From positions 496,001 to 560,000 of the forward strand of contig NZ_LGUI01000001.1 of NCBI RefSeq assembly GCF_002891295.1: a DNA stretch of 64,000 nucleotides, read 5' to 3'. Shown one piece after another: positions 8,254-16,811 of the stretch (position 1 is its first letter; each line of letters starts with the position of its first letter). A program made the position numbers and the translations under genes. This DNA is from Streptomyces eurocidicus (GTDB lineage: Bacteria > Actinomycetota > Actinomycetes > Streptomycetales > Streptomycetaceae). The notes beneath the pieces were generated by a model, which was not told the origin of the DNA, ran no database searches, and saw nothing but the letters and a program-made list of their open reading frames with translations.

Positions 8254-8937
8254 TCACCCGAACCGCGGCTCCGCATGCATCTCCCACACCAGCAACTCCG
8301 CCGCCACCTGAACCCCCACCTCCACACCCTCGGCGTCGAGCACCCGCACCGCGTCCCCCGCGGACAGCGTGTCGGACCCCATCCGCACGACCCCCCGCAC
8401 CACATGCACGTAGACCCAGGGCGCGTCCGGCAGCACCACCGTCCCCCCGGCCCCCGCCCGCCGCACGTGCAGCACCGCGTCCGCCCGCGCCAGGGCGTAC
8501 GGCGCGTCCTCGGACAGAGCGCGCACCACCTCGTACGACGGTTCGCCGCCGTAATCCGAAGGGGTGAGCCACATCTGTACGAAGCGGAGCGGGTCCGGCG
8601 ACTCGTTGCGTTCCGAGTGCCGCACGCCGGATCCGGCGCTGAGCCGCTGGAGGTCCCCCGACCGTACGACCGTGGCGTGGCCGGTCGAGTCCTCGTGGGT
8701 GAGCTCGCCCTCGACCACCCAGGTGACGATCTCGACGTCGCGGTGCGGGTGCGGGGGGAAACCCGCCCCGGCGGCCAGGTTCTCCTCGTTGCAGGCGGCG
8801 AGGGGGCCGAACCGGACGTTGTCGGGGTCGTAGAAGCCCGAGAAGGAGAAGGCGTGCCAGGTCTCGATGCCGGCCTCGGGGTCCCCGCCGGGGAAGCGCT
8901 CCCCGGCGCGCTGTACGGCGCGTCGCACGTGCGTCAT
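8254..8937 (-). CDS. Pirin family protein
   Basis: 227-residue bicupin. The N-terminal cupin carries the pirin metal site in GFPPHPHRDVEIVTWVVEGE and HEDSTGH, and HSERNESPDP follows. Pirins bind iron or another metal; some have quercetin 2,3-dioxygenase activity and others are redox sensors. The C-terminal half is shorter and divergent. Convergent with the serine hydrolase and divergent from fasR, with only 56 bases between the pirin and fasR starts. Confidence 0.88.
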   Translation of the reverse strand: MTHVRRAVQRAGERFPGGDPEAGIETWHAFSFSGFYDPDNVRFGPLAACNEENLAAGAGFPPHPHRDVEIVTWVVEGELTHEDSTGHATVVRSGDLQRLSAGSGVRHSERNESPDPLRFVQMWLTPSDYGGEPSYEVVRALSEDAPYALARADAVLHVRRAGAGGTVVLPDAPWVYVHVVRGVVRMGSDTLSAGDAVRVLDAEGVEVGVQVAAELLVWEMHAEPRFG

Positions 8938-8993
8938 CGGGCTACGGTAGCCCGGCGACCCCGCTCGGGACGCGAATAAGGCAGGCTTGTCCC

Positions 8994-10178
8994 GTGCCTG
9001 AACCCGCCGCTAACACCCCGCATCCGCACAGCGCCACCCTGCGCCGCCTGGAGAAGTCCGCCGGAACGCTGGCCGCCGCCGCCATCGCCCGGATGGACGC
9101 CCAGCTGCCGTGGTACCGGGCGATGCCCCCGGAGAACCGCTCCTGGATCGGCCTGGTCGCCCAGGCGGGCATCGCGGCCTTCACCGAGTGGTTCCGGCAT
9201 CCGGAGACCCCCCAGGCGATCAGCACGGACGTCTTCGGCACGGCCCCGCGCGAGCTGACGCGGGCGATCACTTTGCGCCAGACGGTGGAGATGGTCCGTA
9301 CCACCATCGAGGTCATGGAGTCGGCGATCGACGAGGTCGCCGCCCCGGGTGACGAGTCGGTGCTGCGCGAGGCGCTCCTCGTCTACGCCCGTGAGATCGC
9401 CTTCGCCACCGCACAGGTGTACGCGCAGGCGGCGGAGGCGCGCGGTGCCTGGGACGCCCGGCTGGAGTCGCTGGTCGTCAACGCGGTGCTGTCGGGCGAG
9501 GCCGACGAGGGGGCGCTGTCCCGGGCGGCGGCCCTCGGCTGGAATTCGCCGGCGCATGTCTCGGTGGTGCTGGGCACCGCTCCCAACGGGGACAGCGAGC
9601 TGACGGTCGAGGCGATCCGGCGGGCCTCGCGGCACGCCAAGCTCCAGGTCCTGACGGGTGTGCTCGGGGACCGGCTGGTGGTGATCGCGGGCGGCTCCGA
9701 CAATCCGCTCCAGGCGGCGAAGGCCCTGATCGGGCCGTTCGCGGCGGGTCCCGTGGTGGCCGGTCCGGTGGTCTCCGACCTGCTGGCGGCGACGCGTTCG
9801 GCGCAGGCCGCGGCGGCCGGTCTGAAGGCGTGCGCGGCCTGGCCGGACGCGCCCCGCCCGGTCCTCGCGGACGATCTTCTTCCGGAGCGCGCGATGGCCG
9901 GCGACGCCACGGCCCGCGAGCAGCTGGTGGAGGAGATCTACAGACCGCTGGAGGAAGCGGGCTCCGCGTTGCTGGAGACCTTGAGCGTCTACCTGGAACA
10001 GGCGAGTAGCCTGGAGGGTGCGGCGAGGATGCTCTTCGTACACCCGAACACCGTGAGATACCGCCTCCGACGTGTGACGGACGTCACCGGATGGTCACCG
10101 TCCGATGTGCGCTCGGCGTTCACGCTGCGGATCGCGCTCATCCTGGGCCGTCTGGCAGACGCCGAGACACCCGCCTAG
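8994..10178 (+). CDS. fasR: FasR, PucR-type activator of fatty-acid biosynthesis
   Basis: 394 residues. A variable sensor-like N-terminal part (containing MPPENRSWIGLVAQAGIAAF) is followed by a GGDEF-like/CdaR middle region. The C-terminal PucR helix-turn-helix ends VFLDQ-like as LSVYLEQASSLEGAARMLFV followed by HPNTVRYRLRRV. In S. coelicolor the orthologue directly upstream of fabD activates the fabD-fabH-acpP-fabF operon; position and sequence match, so the assignment is strong. The GTG start lacks a Shine-Dalgarno; CAGGCT (8982-8987) ends 6 bases upstream. Confidence 0.92.
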   Translation: MPEPAANTPHPHSATLRRLEKSAGTLAAAAIARMDAQLPWYRAMPPENRSWIGLVAQAGIAAFTEWFRHPETPQAISTDVFGTAPRELTRAITLRQTVEMVRTTIEVMESAIDEVAAPGDESVLREALLVYAREIAFATAQVYAQAAEARGAWDARLESLVVNAVLSGEADEGALSRAAALGWNSPAHVSVVLGTAPNGDSELTVEAIRRASRHAKLQVLTGVLGDRLVVIAGGSDNPLQAAKALIGPFAAGPVVAGPVVSDLLAATRSAQAAAAGLKACAAWPDAPRPVLADDLLPERAMAGDATAREQLVEEIYRPLEEAGSALLETLSVYLEQASSLEGAARMLFVHPNTVRYRLRRVTDVTGWSPSDVRSAFTLRIALILGRLADAETPA

Positions 10179-10180
10179 CA

Positions 10181-10200
10181 TTTTGTCGAACATCAACAAT
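10181..10200. promoter_or_regulatory. Candidate FasR site upstream of fabD
   Basis: A short A+T-rich island in very G+C-rich DNA, immediately after the fasR stop. It contains TTGT (10183-10186) and ACAA (10196-10199) as inverted arms around 9 bp, within TTTTGTCGAACATCAACAAT. Position between fasR and fabD makes it the likeliest binding site for FasR. Assignment is inference. Confidence 0.45.
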
Positions 10201-10267
10201 TCCCCTGACGGTTCTTGGTCCCTGTCCTCACGGGTGGGCGAGGCCGTCCACGAGAGAGAGTGTGAGG

Positions 10268-11221
10268 GTGCTCGTACTCGTCGCTCCCGGCCAGGGCGCT
10301 CAGACGCCCGGCTTCCTGACCCCCTGGCTCGACCTCCCCGGTGTCGAAGACCGACTCCGTGAGTGGTCGGCCGCCATCGGCCTGGACCTGGTCCACTACG
10401 GCACGAACGCCGACGCGGACGAGATCCGTGACACCGCCGTGGCCCAGCCGCTGCTGGTGGCCTCCGCGCTGCTCTCCGCGCGGCAGCTCTTCGCGACGGC
10501 CGAGGACTTCTCCCGGCTGGTCGGCGCCGCCGCCGGGCACAGCGTCGGCGAGCTCGCCGCGGCCGCGCTGACCGGCGTGCTGCCGGACCGGGCCGCGCTG
10601 GAGCTCGTGCGCAAGCGCGGTCTGGCCATGGCCGAGGCCGCCGCCGTCACCGAGACGGGCATGGCGGCCCTGCTGGGCGGTGAGCCCGAGGTCGTGCTGC
10701 CGCACCTGGAGAAGCTGGGCCTGACCCCGGCGAACGTCAACGGCGCGGGCCAGATCGTGGCCGCGGGCACCGCCGAGCAGCTGGCGGCGCTGGCCGAGGA
10801 CAAGCCCGAGGGCACCCGCCGCGTCGTCGCGCTGAAGGTCGCCGGCGCCTTCCACACCCACCACATGGCCCCGGCCGTGGTGGCGCTGGAGGAGGCGGCG
10901 CGCGAGCTGTCGGTCGCCGACCCGCACACCCGGTACGTCTCCAACAGGGACGGCGCGGTCGTCACCACCGGCGAGGACGTCGTCCGCCGGCTGGTCGGCC
11001 AGGTGGCCAACCCGGTCCGCTGGGACCTGTGCATGGAGACGTTCAAGGAGCTCGGCGTCACCGCGATCATCGAGCTCGCCCCCGGCGGCACCCTGGTGGG
11101 CATCGCCAAGCGCGCCCTGCCCGGCGTGCGGACGCTCGCGCTCAAGACCCCGGCCGACCTCGACGCGGCTCGCGCGCTCATCGCCGAGTACGCCACCGAC
11201 GCCGCGACCCCGGCCGAATAA
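10268..11221 (+). CDS. fabD: Malonyl-CoA:ACP malonyltransferase FabD
   Basis: 317 residues. It transfers malonyl from CoA to the phosphopantetheine of AcpP, supplying extender units to type II fatty-acid synthesis in the cytosol. The oxyanion motif GQGAQTPG is at residues 8-15, the nucleophile is Ser92 in GHSVGELAA, and the catalytic His lies in FHTHHMAP. GTG at 10268 is preferred because GAGAG (10256-10260) is 7 bases away; GTG at 10262 is in frame but too close to it. First gene of a four-gene operon; 14 bases precede fabH. Confidence 0.96.
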   Translation: MLVLVAPGQGAQTPGFLTPWLDLPGVEDRLREWSAAIGLDLVHYGTNADADEIRDTAVAQPLLVASALLSARQLFATAEDFSRLVGAAAGHSVGELAAAALTGVLPDRAALELVRKRGLAMAEAAAVTETGMAALLGGEPEVVLPHLEKLGLTPANVNGAGQIVAAGTAEQLAALAEDKPEGTRRVVALKVAGAFHTHHMAPAVVALEEAARELSVADPHTRYVSNRDGAVVTTGEDVVRRLVGQVANPVRWDLCMETFKELGVTAIIELAPGGTLVGIAKRALPGVRTLALKTPADLDAARALIAEYATDAATPAE

Positions 11222-11235
11222 GGAGCCCCGAGAGC

Positions 11236-12282
11236 ATGACCGCGAAGATCAGGCCCAGCAAGGGCGCCCCCTACGCGCGCATCCTCGGCGTGGGCGGTTA
11301 CCGCCCCACGCGGGTGGTTCCCAACGAGGAGATCCTCAAGCACATCGACTCGTCCGACGAGTGGATCCGCTCCCGTTCCGGCATCGCGACCCGGCACTGG
11401 GCGGGCCCCGAGGAGACGGTCGCCGCGATGTCGGTCGAGGCGGCCGGCAAGGCCATCGCCGACGCGGGCCTGCGGCCCGAGCAGATCGGCGCCGTGGTCG
11501 TCTCCACGGTCTCGCACTTCCACCAGACCCCGGCGGTCGCGACCGAGATCGCGCACCGGATCGGCGCGGGCAAGCCGGCGGCCTTCGACATCTCGGCCGG
11601 CTGCGCGGGCTTCGGCTACGGCCTGACGCTCGCCAAGGGCATGGTCGTCGAGGGCTCCGCCGAGTACGTCGTGGTCATCGGCGTCGAGCGGCTCTCCGAC
11701 CTGACCGACCTGGAGGACCGCGCGACGGCCTTCCTGTTCGGCGACGGCGCGGGCGCCGTGGTCGTGGGCCCGTCCCAGGAGCCGGCCATCGGCCCGACGG
11801 TCTGGGGTTCGGAGGGCGACAAGTCCGGGACCATCAAGCAGACGGTGGGCTGGGACGAGTACCGCACCACGCCCGTCCCCGGCGGCAACGGCCCCGAGGT
11901 CCGGCAGGCGCTGGAGGAGATCCGCTTCCCGGCCATCACCCAGGAGGGTCAGGCGGTCTTCCGCTGGGCCGTCTTCGAGATGGCGAAGGTCGCCCAGCAG
12001 GCGCTGGACGAGGCCGGCATCGGCGCCGACGAGCTGGACGTCTTCATCCCGCACCAGGCCAACATGCGCATCATCGACTCGATGGTGAAGACCCTCAAGC
12101 TGCCGGACACCGTCACGGTCGCCCGTGACGTGGAGACCACCGGCAACACCTCCGCGGCCTCCATCCCGCTGGCCATGGAGCGCCTCCTGGCCACAGGGGC
12201 GGCGAAGAGCGGGGACACGGCGCTCGTCATCGGTTTCGGGGCGGGTCTCGTCTACGCCGCCACGGTCGTTACCCTCCCCTAG
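11236..12282 (+). CDS. fabH: Beta-ketoacyl-ACP synthase III FabH
   Basis: 348 residues. It starts fatty-acid chains by condensing a short, often branched, acyl-CoA with malonyl-ACP. The catalytic triad is visible: Cys123 in DISAGCAGFGYG, His in FIPHQANMRIID and Asn in TTGNTSAASIPL. AAGGAG at 11220-11225 overlaps the fabD stop and serves the ATG at 11236. Streptomyces FabH accepts isobutyryl- and methylbutyryl-CoA, giving branched lipids (family knowledge). Confidence 0.97.
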   Translation: MTAKIRPSKGAPYARILGVGGYRPTRVVPNEEILKHIDSSDEWIRSRSGIATRHWAGPEETVAAMSVEAAGKAIADAGLRPEQIGAVVVSTVSHFHQTPAVATEIAHRIGAGKPAAFDISAGCAGFGYGLTLAKGMVVEGSAEYVVVIGVERLSDLTDLEDRATAFLFGDGAGAVVVGPSQEPAIGPTVWGSEGDKSGTIKQTVGWDEYRTTPVPGGNGPEVRQALEEIRFPAITQEGQAVFRWAVFEMAKVAQQALDEAGIGADELDVFIPHQANMRIIDSMVKTLKLPDTVTVARDVETTGNTSAASIPLAMERLLATGAAKSGDTALVIGFGAGLVYAATVVTLP

Positions 12283-12375
12283 GCGAGATCCGCGCGGCCG
12301 GCCGGGCCGCACCGCGCGGCATCGCACAGCAGTTTCCTATAACGCAGATCCACCGCACATAGAAGGAGCGCCGCA

Positions 12376-12624
12376 ATGGCTCACACCCAGGAAGAAATCG
12401 TCAAGGGCTTCGCCGAGATCGTCAACGAGATCGCCGGCATCCCGGCCGAGGACGTCAAGCTGGACAAGTCCTTCACGGACGACCTGGACGTCGACTCGCT
12501 GTCCATGGTCGAGGTCGTCGTCGCCGCCGAGGAGCGCTTCGACGTCAAGATCCCCGACGAGGACGTCAAGCACCTGAAGACGGTCGGCGACGCCGCCGAG
12601 TACATCCTCAAGCACCAGGGCTGA
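12376..12624 (+). CDS. acpP: Acyl carrier protein AcpP
   Basis: 82 residues, acidic, the usual ACP length. The phosphopantetheine attachment site is Ser41 in DDLDVDSLSMVE. It carries growing acyl chains between FabD, FabH and FabF, whose genes flank it. AGAAGGAG lies 8-15 bases before the ATG. The 93-bp gap from fabH has no clear terminator, consistent with one operon, though an internal promoter for this abundant protein is possible. Confidence 0.98.
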   Translation: MAHTQEEIVKGFAEIVNEIAGIPAEDVKLDKSFTDDLDVDSLSMVEVVVAAEERFDVKIPDEDVKHLKTVGDAAEYILKHQG

Positions 12625-12691
12625 CCTGAGCGTTCGTCGCCACCCCAGCGGTGGCGGTTCCAGCACCTCTAAACGTGGAGACAGAATTCCT

Positions 12692-13954
12692 GTGAACCCG
12701 ACCAATCGCACCGTGGTCGTCACCGGTATCGGCGCAACCACACCGCTGGGTGGCGACAGCGCATCGACCTGGGAAGGCATGCTCGCCGGCCGGTCCGGCG
12801 TGCGCCCCCTCGAAGGCGAGCGCTTCGCCGACCTCCCGGTCCGGATCGCCGCCCGCGCGGCCGTCGACCCCGAGGACGTCCTGCCCCGCCCGCTCACCCG
12901 CAAGCTGGACCGCTCGGCCCAGTTCGCGCTGATCGCCGCCCGCGAGGCGTGGGCCGACGCGGGTTACACCGCCAAGGCCGGCGAGGACCCCGCCATCTCG
13001 CCCGAGCGCCTGGGCACCGTCATCGCCTCCGGCATCGGCGGCGTGACGACCCTGCTCGACCAGTACGACGTGCTCAAGGAGAAGGGCGTCCGCCGCGTCT
13101 CCCCGCACACCGTGCCCATGCTGATGCCCAACAGCCCGTCCGCCAACGTCGGCCTGGAGGTGGGCGCCCAGGCGGGCGTGCACACCCCGGTCAGCGCCTG
13201 CGCGTCCGGCGCCGAGGCGATCGGCTACGCCGTCGAGATGATCCGCACCGGCCGTGCCGACGTGGTCGTCGCCGGTGGCACCGAGGCGGCCATCCACCCG
13301 CTGCCCATCGTGGCGTTCGCCAACATGATGGCGATGTCGAAGAACAACGACGAGCCCGAGAAGGCTTCCCGCCCGTACGACAAGGCCCGTGACGGCTTCG
13401 TCCTCGGCGAGGGCGCCGGCGTCGTCGTCCTGGAGTCGGCCGAGCACGCCGCCCGGCGCGGCGCCCGGGTCTACTGCGAGGTGCTGGGCCAGGGCCTGTC
13501 CGCGGACAGCCACCACATCGCCCAGCCCGAGCCGACCGGCCGCGGCATCGCCACCGCCCTGCAGCACCTGCTGGAGGCGACGGACCTCAAGCCGTCCGAG
13601 GTCGTCCACCTCAACGCGCACGCGACGTCCACCCCGCAGGGCGACGCGGCCGAGATCAAGGCGCTCCGCAAGGTCCTCGGTGACGACCTCGACCACGTCG
13701 CGATCTCCGCGACCAAGTCGATGACCGGTCACCTGCTGGGCGGCGCCGGCGGCATCGAGACGGTCGCGACCGTCCTCGCCCTGTACCACCGGATGGCCCC
13801 GCCGACCATCAACGTCGACGACCTGGACGAGGACATCGACGCGGACATCGTCCGCGGCGAGCCCCGCCCGCTCCCCGAGGGCACCATCGCGGCGATCAAC
13901 AACTCCTTCGGATTCGGCGGCCACAACGTGGTCCTCGCCCTCCGCTCGGTCTGA
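12692..13954 (+). CDS. fabF: Beta-ketoacyl-ACP synthase II FabF
   Basis: 420 residues of the KAS I/II thiolase fold. It elongates acyl-ACP with malonyl-ACP. The catalytic Cys170 is in VSACASGAEAIG, and the two His are in LNAHATSTPQGD and KSMTGHLLGGAGG. The C-terminal NNSFGFGGHN loop is also typical. The GTG start has GGAG 11 bases upstream. Last gene of the fab operon, followed by a strong hairpin. Confidence 0.97.
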   Translation: MNPTNRTVVVTGIGATTPLGGDSASTWEGMLAGRSGVRPLEGERFADLPVRIAARAAVDPEDVLPRPLTRKLDRSAQFALIAAREAWADAGYTAKAGEDPAISPERLGTVIASGIGGVTTLLDQYDVLKEKGVRRVSPHTVPMLMPNSPSANVGLEVGAQAGVHTPVSACASGAEAIGYAVEMIRTGRADVVVAGGTEAAIHPLPIVAFANMMAMSKNNDEPEKASRPYDKARDGFVLGEGAGVVVLESAEHAARRGARVYCEVLGQGLSADSHHIAQPEPTGRGIATALQHLLEATDLKPSEVVHLNAHATSTPQGDAAEIKALRKVLGDDLDHVAISATKSMTGHLLGGAGGIETVATVLALYHRMAPPTINVDDLDEDIDADIVRGEPRPLPEGTIAAINNSFGFGGHNVVLALRSV

Positions 13955-13986
13955 TCCCGCGCGTCCGACCCCGCGCCCAGGCGCAT

Positions 13987-14030
13987 GACAGCGGCCCGCC
14001 CCGGTTCGTCCGGGAGCGGGCCGCTGTCGT
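13987..14030 (+). terminator. Terminator of the fab operon
   Basis: A perfect 13-bp inverted repeat: GACAGCGGCCCGC (13987-13999) pairs with GCGGGCCGCTGTC (14016-14028). Further pairing inside the loop (CCCGG/CCGGG) and a short GTT tail are present. Confidence 0.88.
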
Positions 14031-14111
14031 TCCCCCGCCTCCCCCGGCGGCCCCTGTACGAGGTGACCTGGATCACGGGAACCCCCTGACCGCGAGCGGA
14101 CAAGTCCTGGT

Positions 14112-14780
14112 GTGAAACATTCCATGCACGACCGCATACGTCGCGGAGATCCCGGAGCGTTCCGGGAGCTGTTCGACGCCCATGCCTCCCTGGTCTACCG
14201 GCACGCCGCCCGGGTGACCGGCGACCGGTCGCTGGCCGAGGACGTGGTCTCGCTGACCTTCCTGGAAGCCTGGCGGCTGCGGGAGAAGCTGCGCGACGAG
14301 GGGGACAGCCCGCGCCCCTGGCTGATGGGCATCGCGGTGAACGTCCTCCGCAACACCGCCCGGGCCGCGCGCCGCCACGAGCGGGCGCTGGCCCGCGTGC
14401 CGGTACGGGACACCCTGCCGGACTTCGCCACCGAGCTCGTGGGCCGGATGGCCGACGCCGAGCAGCTGGCCGCCGCCAAGACCGCGCTGGGCAAGCTGCG
14501 CCGCTCCGAGCGCGAGGTGGTGACCCTGTGCGTCTGGTCCGGCCTGAGCTACCCCGAGGCCGCCGAGGCCCTGGGCGTGCCCGTCGGCACCGTACGGTCC
14601 CGGCTGTCCCGGGCGCGCGGCCGGCTCCGCAAGCTCGCCGAACGCGAACTCCGGGAGAACGCCGACCGGGCGGCACAGCACGCGCAGCCGCCCAGGCCGC
14701 CACGGATACCGCAGACACCACGGACGCCCCGCACAGCACAGATCTCGCAGTCGCCGCAGAAGGAGGACGGGAACCGATGA
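14112..14780 (+). CDS. ECF-type RNA polymerase sigma factor
   Basis: 222 residues. Region 2 runs from RRGDPGAFRELFDAHASLVY through LAEDVVSLTFLEAWRLR. Region 4 holds the helix-turn-helix LRRSEREVVTLCVWSGLSYP followed by EAAEALGVPVGTVRSRLSRARG. A Pro/Thr/Gln-rich tail follows residue 190. The GTG at 14112 or the ATG at 14124 could start the protein; neither has a good Shine-Dalgarno. It is translationally coupled to the CU044_5270-type membrane protein, which likely modulates it. Target promoters are unknown. Confidence 0.9.
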   Translation: MKHSMHDRIRRGDPGAFRELFDAHASLVYRHAARVTGDRSLAEDVVSLTFLEAWRLREKLRDEGDSPRPWLMGIAVNVLRNTARAARRHERALARVPVRDTLPDFATELVGRMADAEQLAAAKTALGKLRRSEREVVTLCVWSGLSYPEAAEALGVPVGTVRSRLSRARGRLRKLAERELRENADRAAQHAQPPRPPRIPQTPRTPRTAQISQSPQKEDGNR

Positions 14781-15859
14781 AGCGCACCCCGAAGGGACGG
14801 CACGAGCCGATCGGCCACGCCGAGTTCGACCTGCTGCTGCCGGCCCCCGCCGAGCCCGCCCTCACCGCCGACCGGCACACCCGGCTCAAGGAGCACCTGA
14901 TGGACGAGATCCTGGCGAGCCGCGCCGACGCCGCCACCGCCGGGACTCCCCGCCGTCCGCGACTGCGGCGCGCGGCCTGGATCGCCCTGCCGGTGGCCGC
15001 GACCCTGGCCGTCGGCGCCCTCGCCGTCGGGCCGTGGGACCTGGGTTCCGGCAGCGCCGACGGCGGCGTACAGGCGCTCACGGGACCGCACCCCGAGCCG
15101 CCCACCGTGACGCTGGAGCCCGGCACCACCGAGAACCTGACGGCCGTCGTCGACCGCATCTCGCTCGCGGCCGCGCGGCAGCCGGTGCTGGAGCCCCGGA
15201 GGGACCAGTACATCTACATCGAGAGCCTGGTGTCCTTCAAGAGGAGCGTGTCGAAGGGCGGCGAGGAGACGAGCTGGGTCGAGCCCCTGCACAAGCGCCA
15301 GATCTGGAAGTCGCCGGACGACAGGAAGGGGTGGCTGTACGAGCCCGCGGACAGCTTCGGGGAGAAGAACGGGGAGAGCTTGGACGTCGGCCCCGCCCGT
15401 GGCAGTTCCCGCCGGCACTCCTACGACCGGATGCGGGCCCTCCCCACCGACCCCGACGCGCTGCTCCGGAAGCTCTACCCGGAGGGCGGGAAGGCGGGCG
15501 ACCCGGAGGCCGACTGGGACGCCTTCAAGGAGGCCGGCGACATGCTGCACGAGCAGCTCGCACCGCCGGAGACCAGCGCCGCCCTCTACAAGGCGGCGGC
15601 GAAGATCCCGGGCGTCACCCTCGTGGAGAAGACCACGGACGCGCGGGGCAGGCCCGGTGTCGCCGTCGCGTTCGTCCGGGGCGACAGCCGCTTCGAGTGG
15701 GTCTTCGACAGCACCACCTACGCGTACCTCGGCCAGCGCGAGGTGCTGACCAAGGAGTCCGACGGGATGAAGGCCGGCAGCGTGATCGGCCAGACCTCGG
15801 TCGTCACCCGGGCCGTGGTGGACGCCAAGAAGGAGCTCCCGGGAGGGGGCAAGGTCTGA
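14777..15859 (+). CDS. CU044_5270-family membrane protein, putative sigma modulator
   Basis: 360 residues. A cytoplasmic N-terminus (about 1-60) is followed by one membrane helix AWIALPVAATLAVGALAVG and a large extracytoplasmic domain rich in charged residues. The architecture recalls the CU044_5270 family, which recurs directly after ECF sigma genes. The start overlaps the sigma stop (ATGA). No ZAS zinc-binding HxxxCxxC anti-sigma motif is present, so direct anti-sigma activity is only an inference from layout and coupling. Confidence 0.75.
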   Translation: MKRTPKGRHEPIGHAEFDLLLPAPAEPALTADRHTRLKEHLMDEILASRADAATAGTPRRPRLRRAAWIALPVAATLAVGALAVGPWDLGSGSADGGVQALTGPHPEPPTVTLEPGTTENLTAVVDRISLAAARQPVLEPRRDQYIYIESLVSFKRSVSKGGEETSWVEPLHKRQIWKSPDDRKGWLYEPADSFGEKNGESLDVGPARGSSRRHSYDRMRALPTDPDALLRKLYPEGGKAGDPEADWDAFKEAGDMLHEQLAPPETSAALYKAAAKIPGVTLVEKTTDARGRPGVAVAFVRGDSRFEWVFDSTTYAYLGQREVLTKESDGMKAGSVIGQTSVVTRAVVDAKKELPGGGKV

Positions 15860-15991
15860 CGGAAGGGAACTCCGGCCCGTGCGGCGTTCCGGGGCCGGGC
15901 CGGTGTTCCGTGTACGGAGCCGGGGGCCGGGCCGGTGTCCCGCGTACGGGGGCCGGGGGCCGGAATCGTGCCGGCCCGTGCGTGCCCCCGC

Positions 15992-16486
15992 TCACACCAC
16001 CTGGTGCAGCCACCGCACGGGCGCGCCCTCGCCCGCGTACCGGAAGGGTTCCAGCTCGTCGTCCCACGGCTTGCCGAGCAGCTTGGCCACCTCGGCCTCC
16101 AGCGCGGTCTCGCCCCGGCCCGCGCGGGCGAGCGCCGCCCGCAGCCGGTCCTCGGGGATGAGGATGTCGCCGTGCATACCGATGACCGCGTGGAAGATGC
16201 CGAGCTCGGGCGTGGAGCTGTAGCGCTCGCCCTCCGCCGTGGCGCAGGGCTCGGCGGTCACCTCGAAGCGCAGGAGATGCCAGCCGCGCAGCGCGGAGGC
16301 GAGTTTGGAGGCGGTGCCCACCTGACCCTGCCAGGAGAACTCGGCACGCCAGGTGCCGGGCGCGGCGGGTTGTCGGATCCAGTCGAGTGTGACGCGCACG
16401 CCGAGCACGCCCGCGACGGCCCATTCGACGTGCGGGCACAGCGCGCGCGGCGCGGAGTGCACGTAGAGAACTCCACGTGTCGTCAC
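15992..16486 (-). CDS. DUF3145 conserved actinobacterial protein
   Basis: 164 residues, highly conserved in actinomycetes as far as I recall; recognisable by TTRGVLYVHSAPRALCPHVE, ASALRGWHLLRFEVTAEPC and the C-terminal FRYAGEGAPVRWLHQVV. Function unknown. GTG at 16486 is chosen because GGAGG lies 7 bases upstream and the conserved N-terminus starts there. A 36-residue upstream extension has no family character. Confidence 0.88.
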   Translation of the reverse strand: MTTRGVLYVHSAPRALCPHVEWAVAGVLGVRVTLDWIRQPAAPGTWRAEFSWQGQVGTASKLASALRGWHLLRFEVTAEPCATAEGERYSSTPELGIFHAVIGMHGDILIPEDRLRAALARAGRGETALEAEVAKLLGKPWDDELEPFRYAGEGAPVRWLHQVV

Positions 16487-16605
16487 CGGGACCTCCAGTG
16501 CGGTTCGAGGTTCGCCTTCCCCAGCGGCCTCGCACCCGTACCGGTCCCGCCTGGGACAGCAACAGACATTCTGCCCCAATGGCCACTCCCGCACCAGCCC
16601 GCGAG

Positions 16606-16643
16606 GTTACCAACAGTAAACACCATCGGGAGCAATTCTCCCG
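16606..16643. promoter_or_regulatory. Inverted repeats in the DUF3145/lipoprotein divergent region
   Basis: GTTACCAACAGTAAAC (16606-16621) is an imperfect 16-bp palindrome with one mismatch per arm. CGGGAG/CTCCCG (16627-16632 and 16638-16643) is a second small inverted repeat. Both lie in the 325-bp gap between divergent genes 16486 and 16812. A regulator site is plausible; no regulator is known. The rest of the gap shows nothing else. Confidence 0.35.
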
Positions 16644-16811
16644 AAAAGGGACAGGATGTGACGTGTTGTCGTTTCTTCCGCGGTGCCGGAGGGCGAAGGA
16701 TGTCGGGGCTCGGCGCATCCGCCCCGGGGAAAAGCTACCGTGCGGCGACACCCTCCCGGTGACGTACCGTCGGACCCGAACGGATATCACCCGGCCGGAT
16801 GGGGGAACGCG

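Noticed and set aside
16487..16594. N-terminal extension of the DUF3145 protein to 16594
   Set aside because: The extension is Cys/Arg-rich and unlike the family; a GGAGG-supported GTG at 16486 begins the conserved domain.
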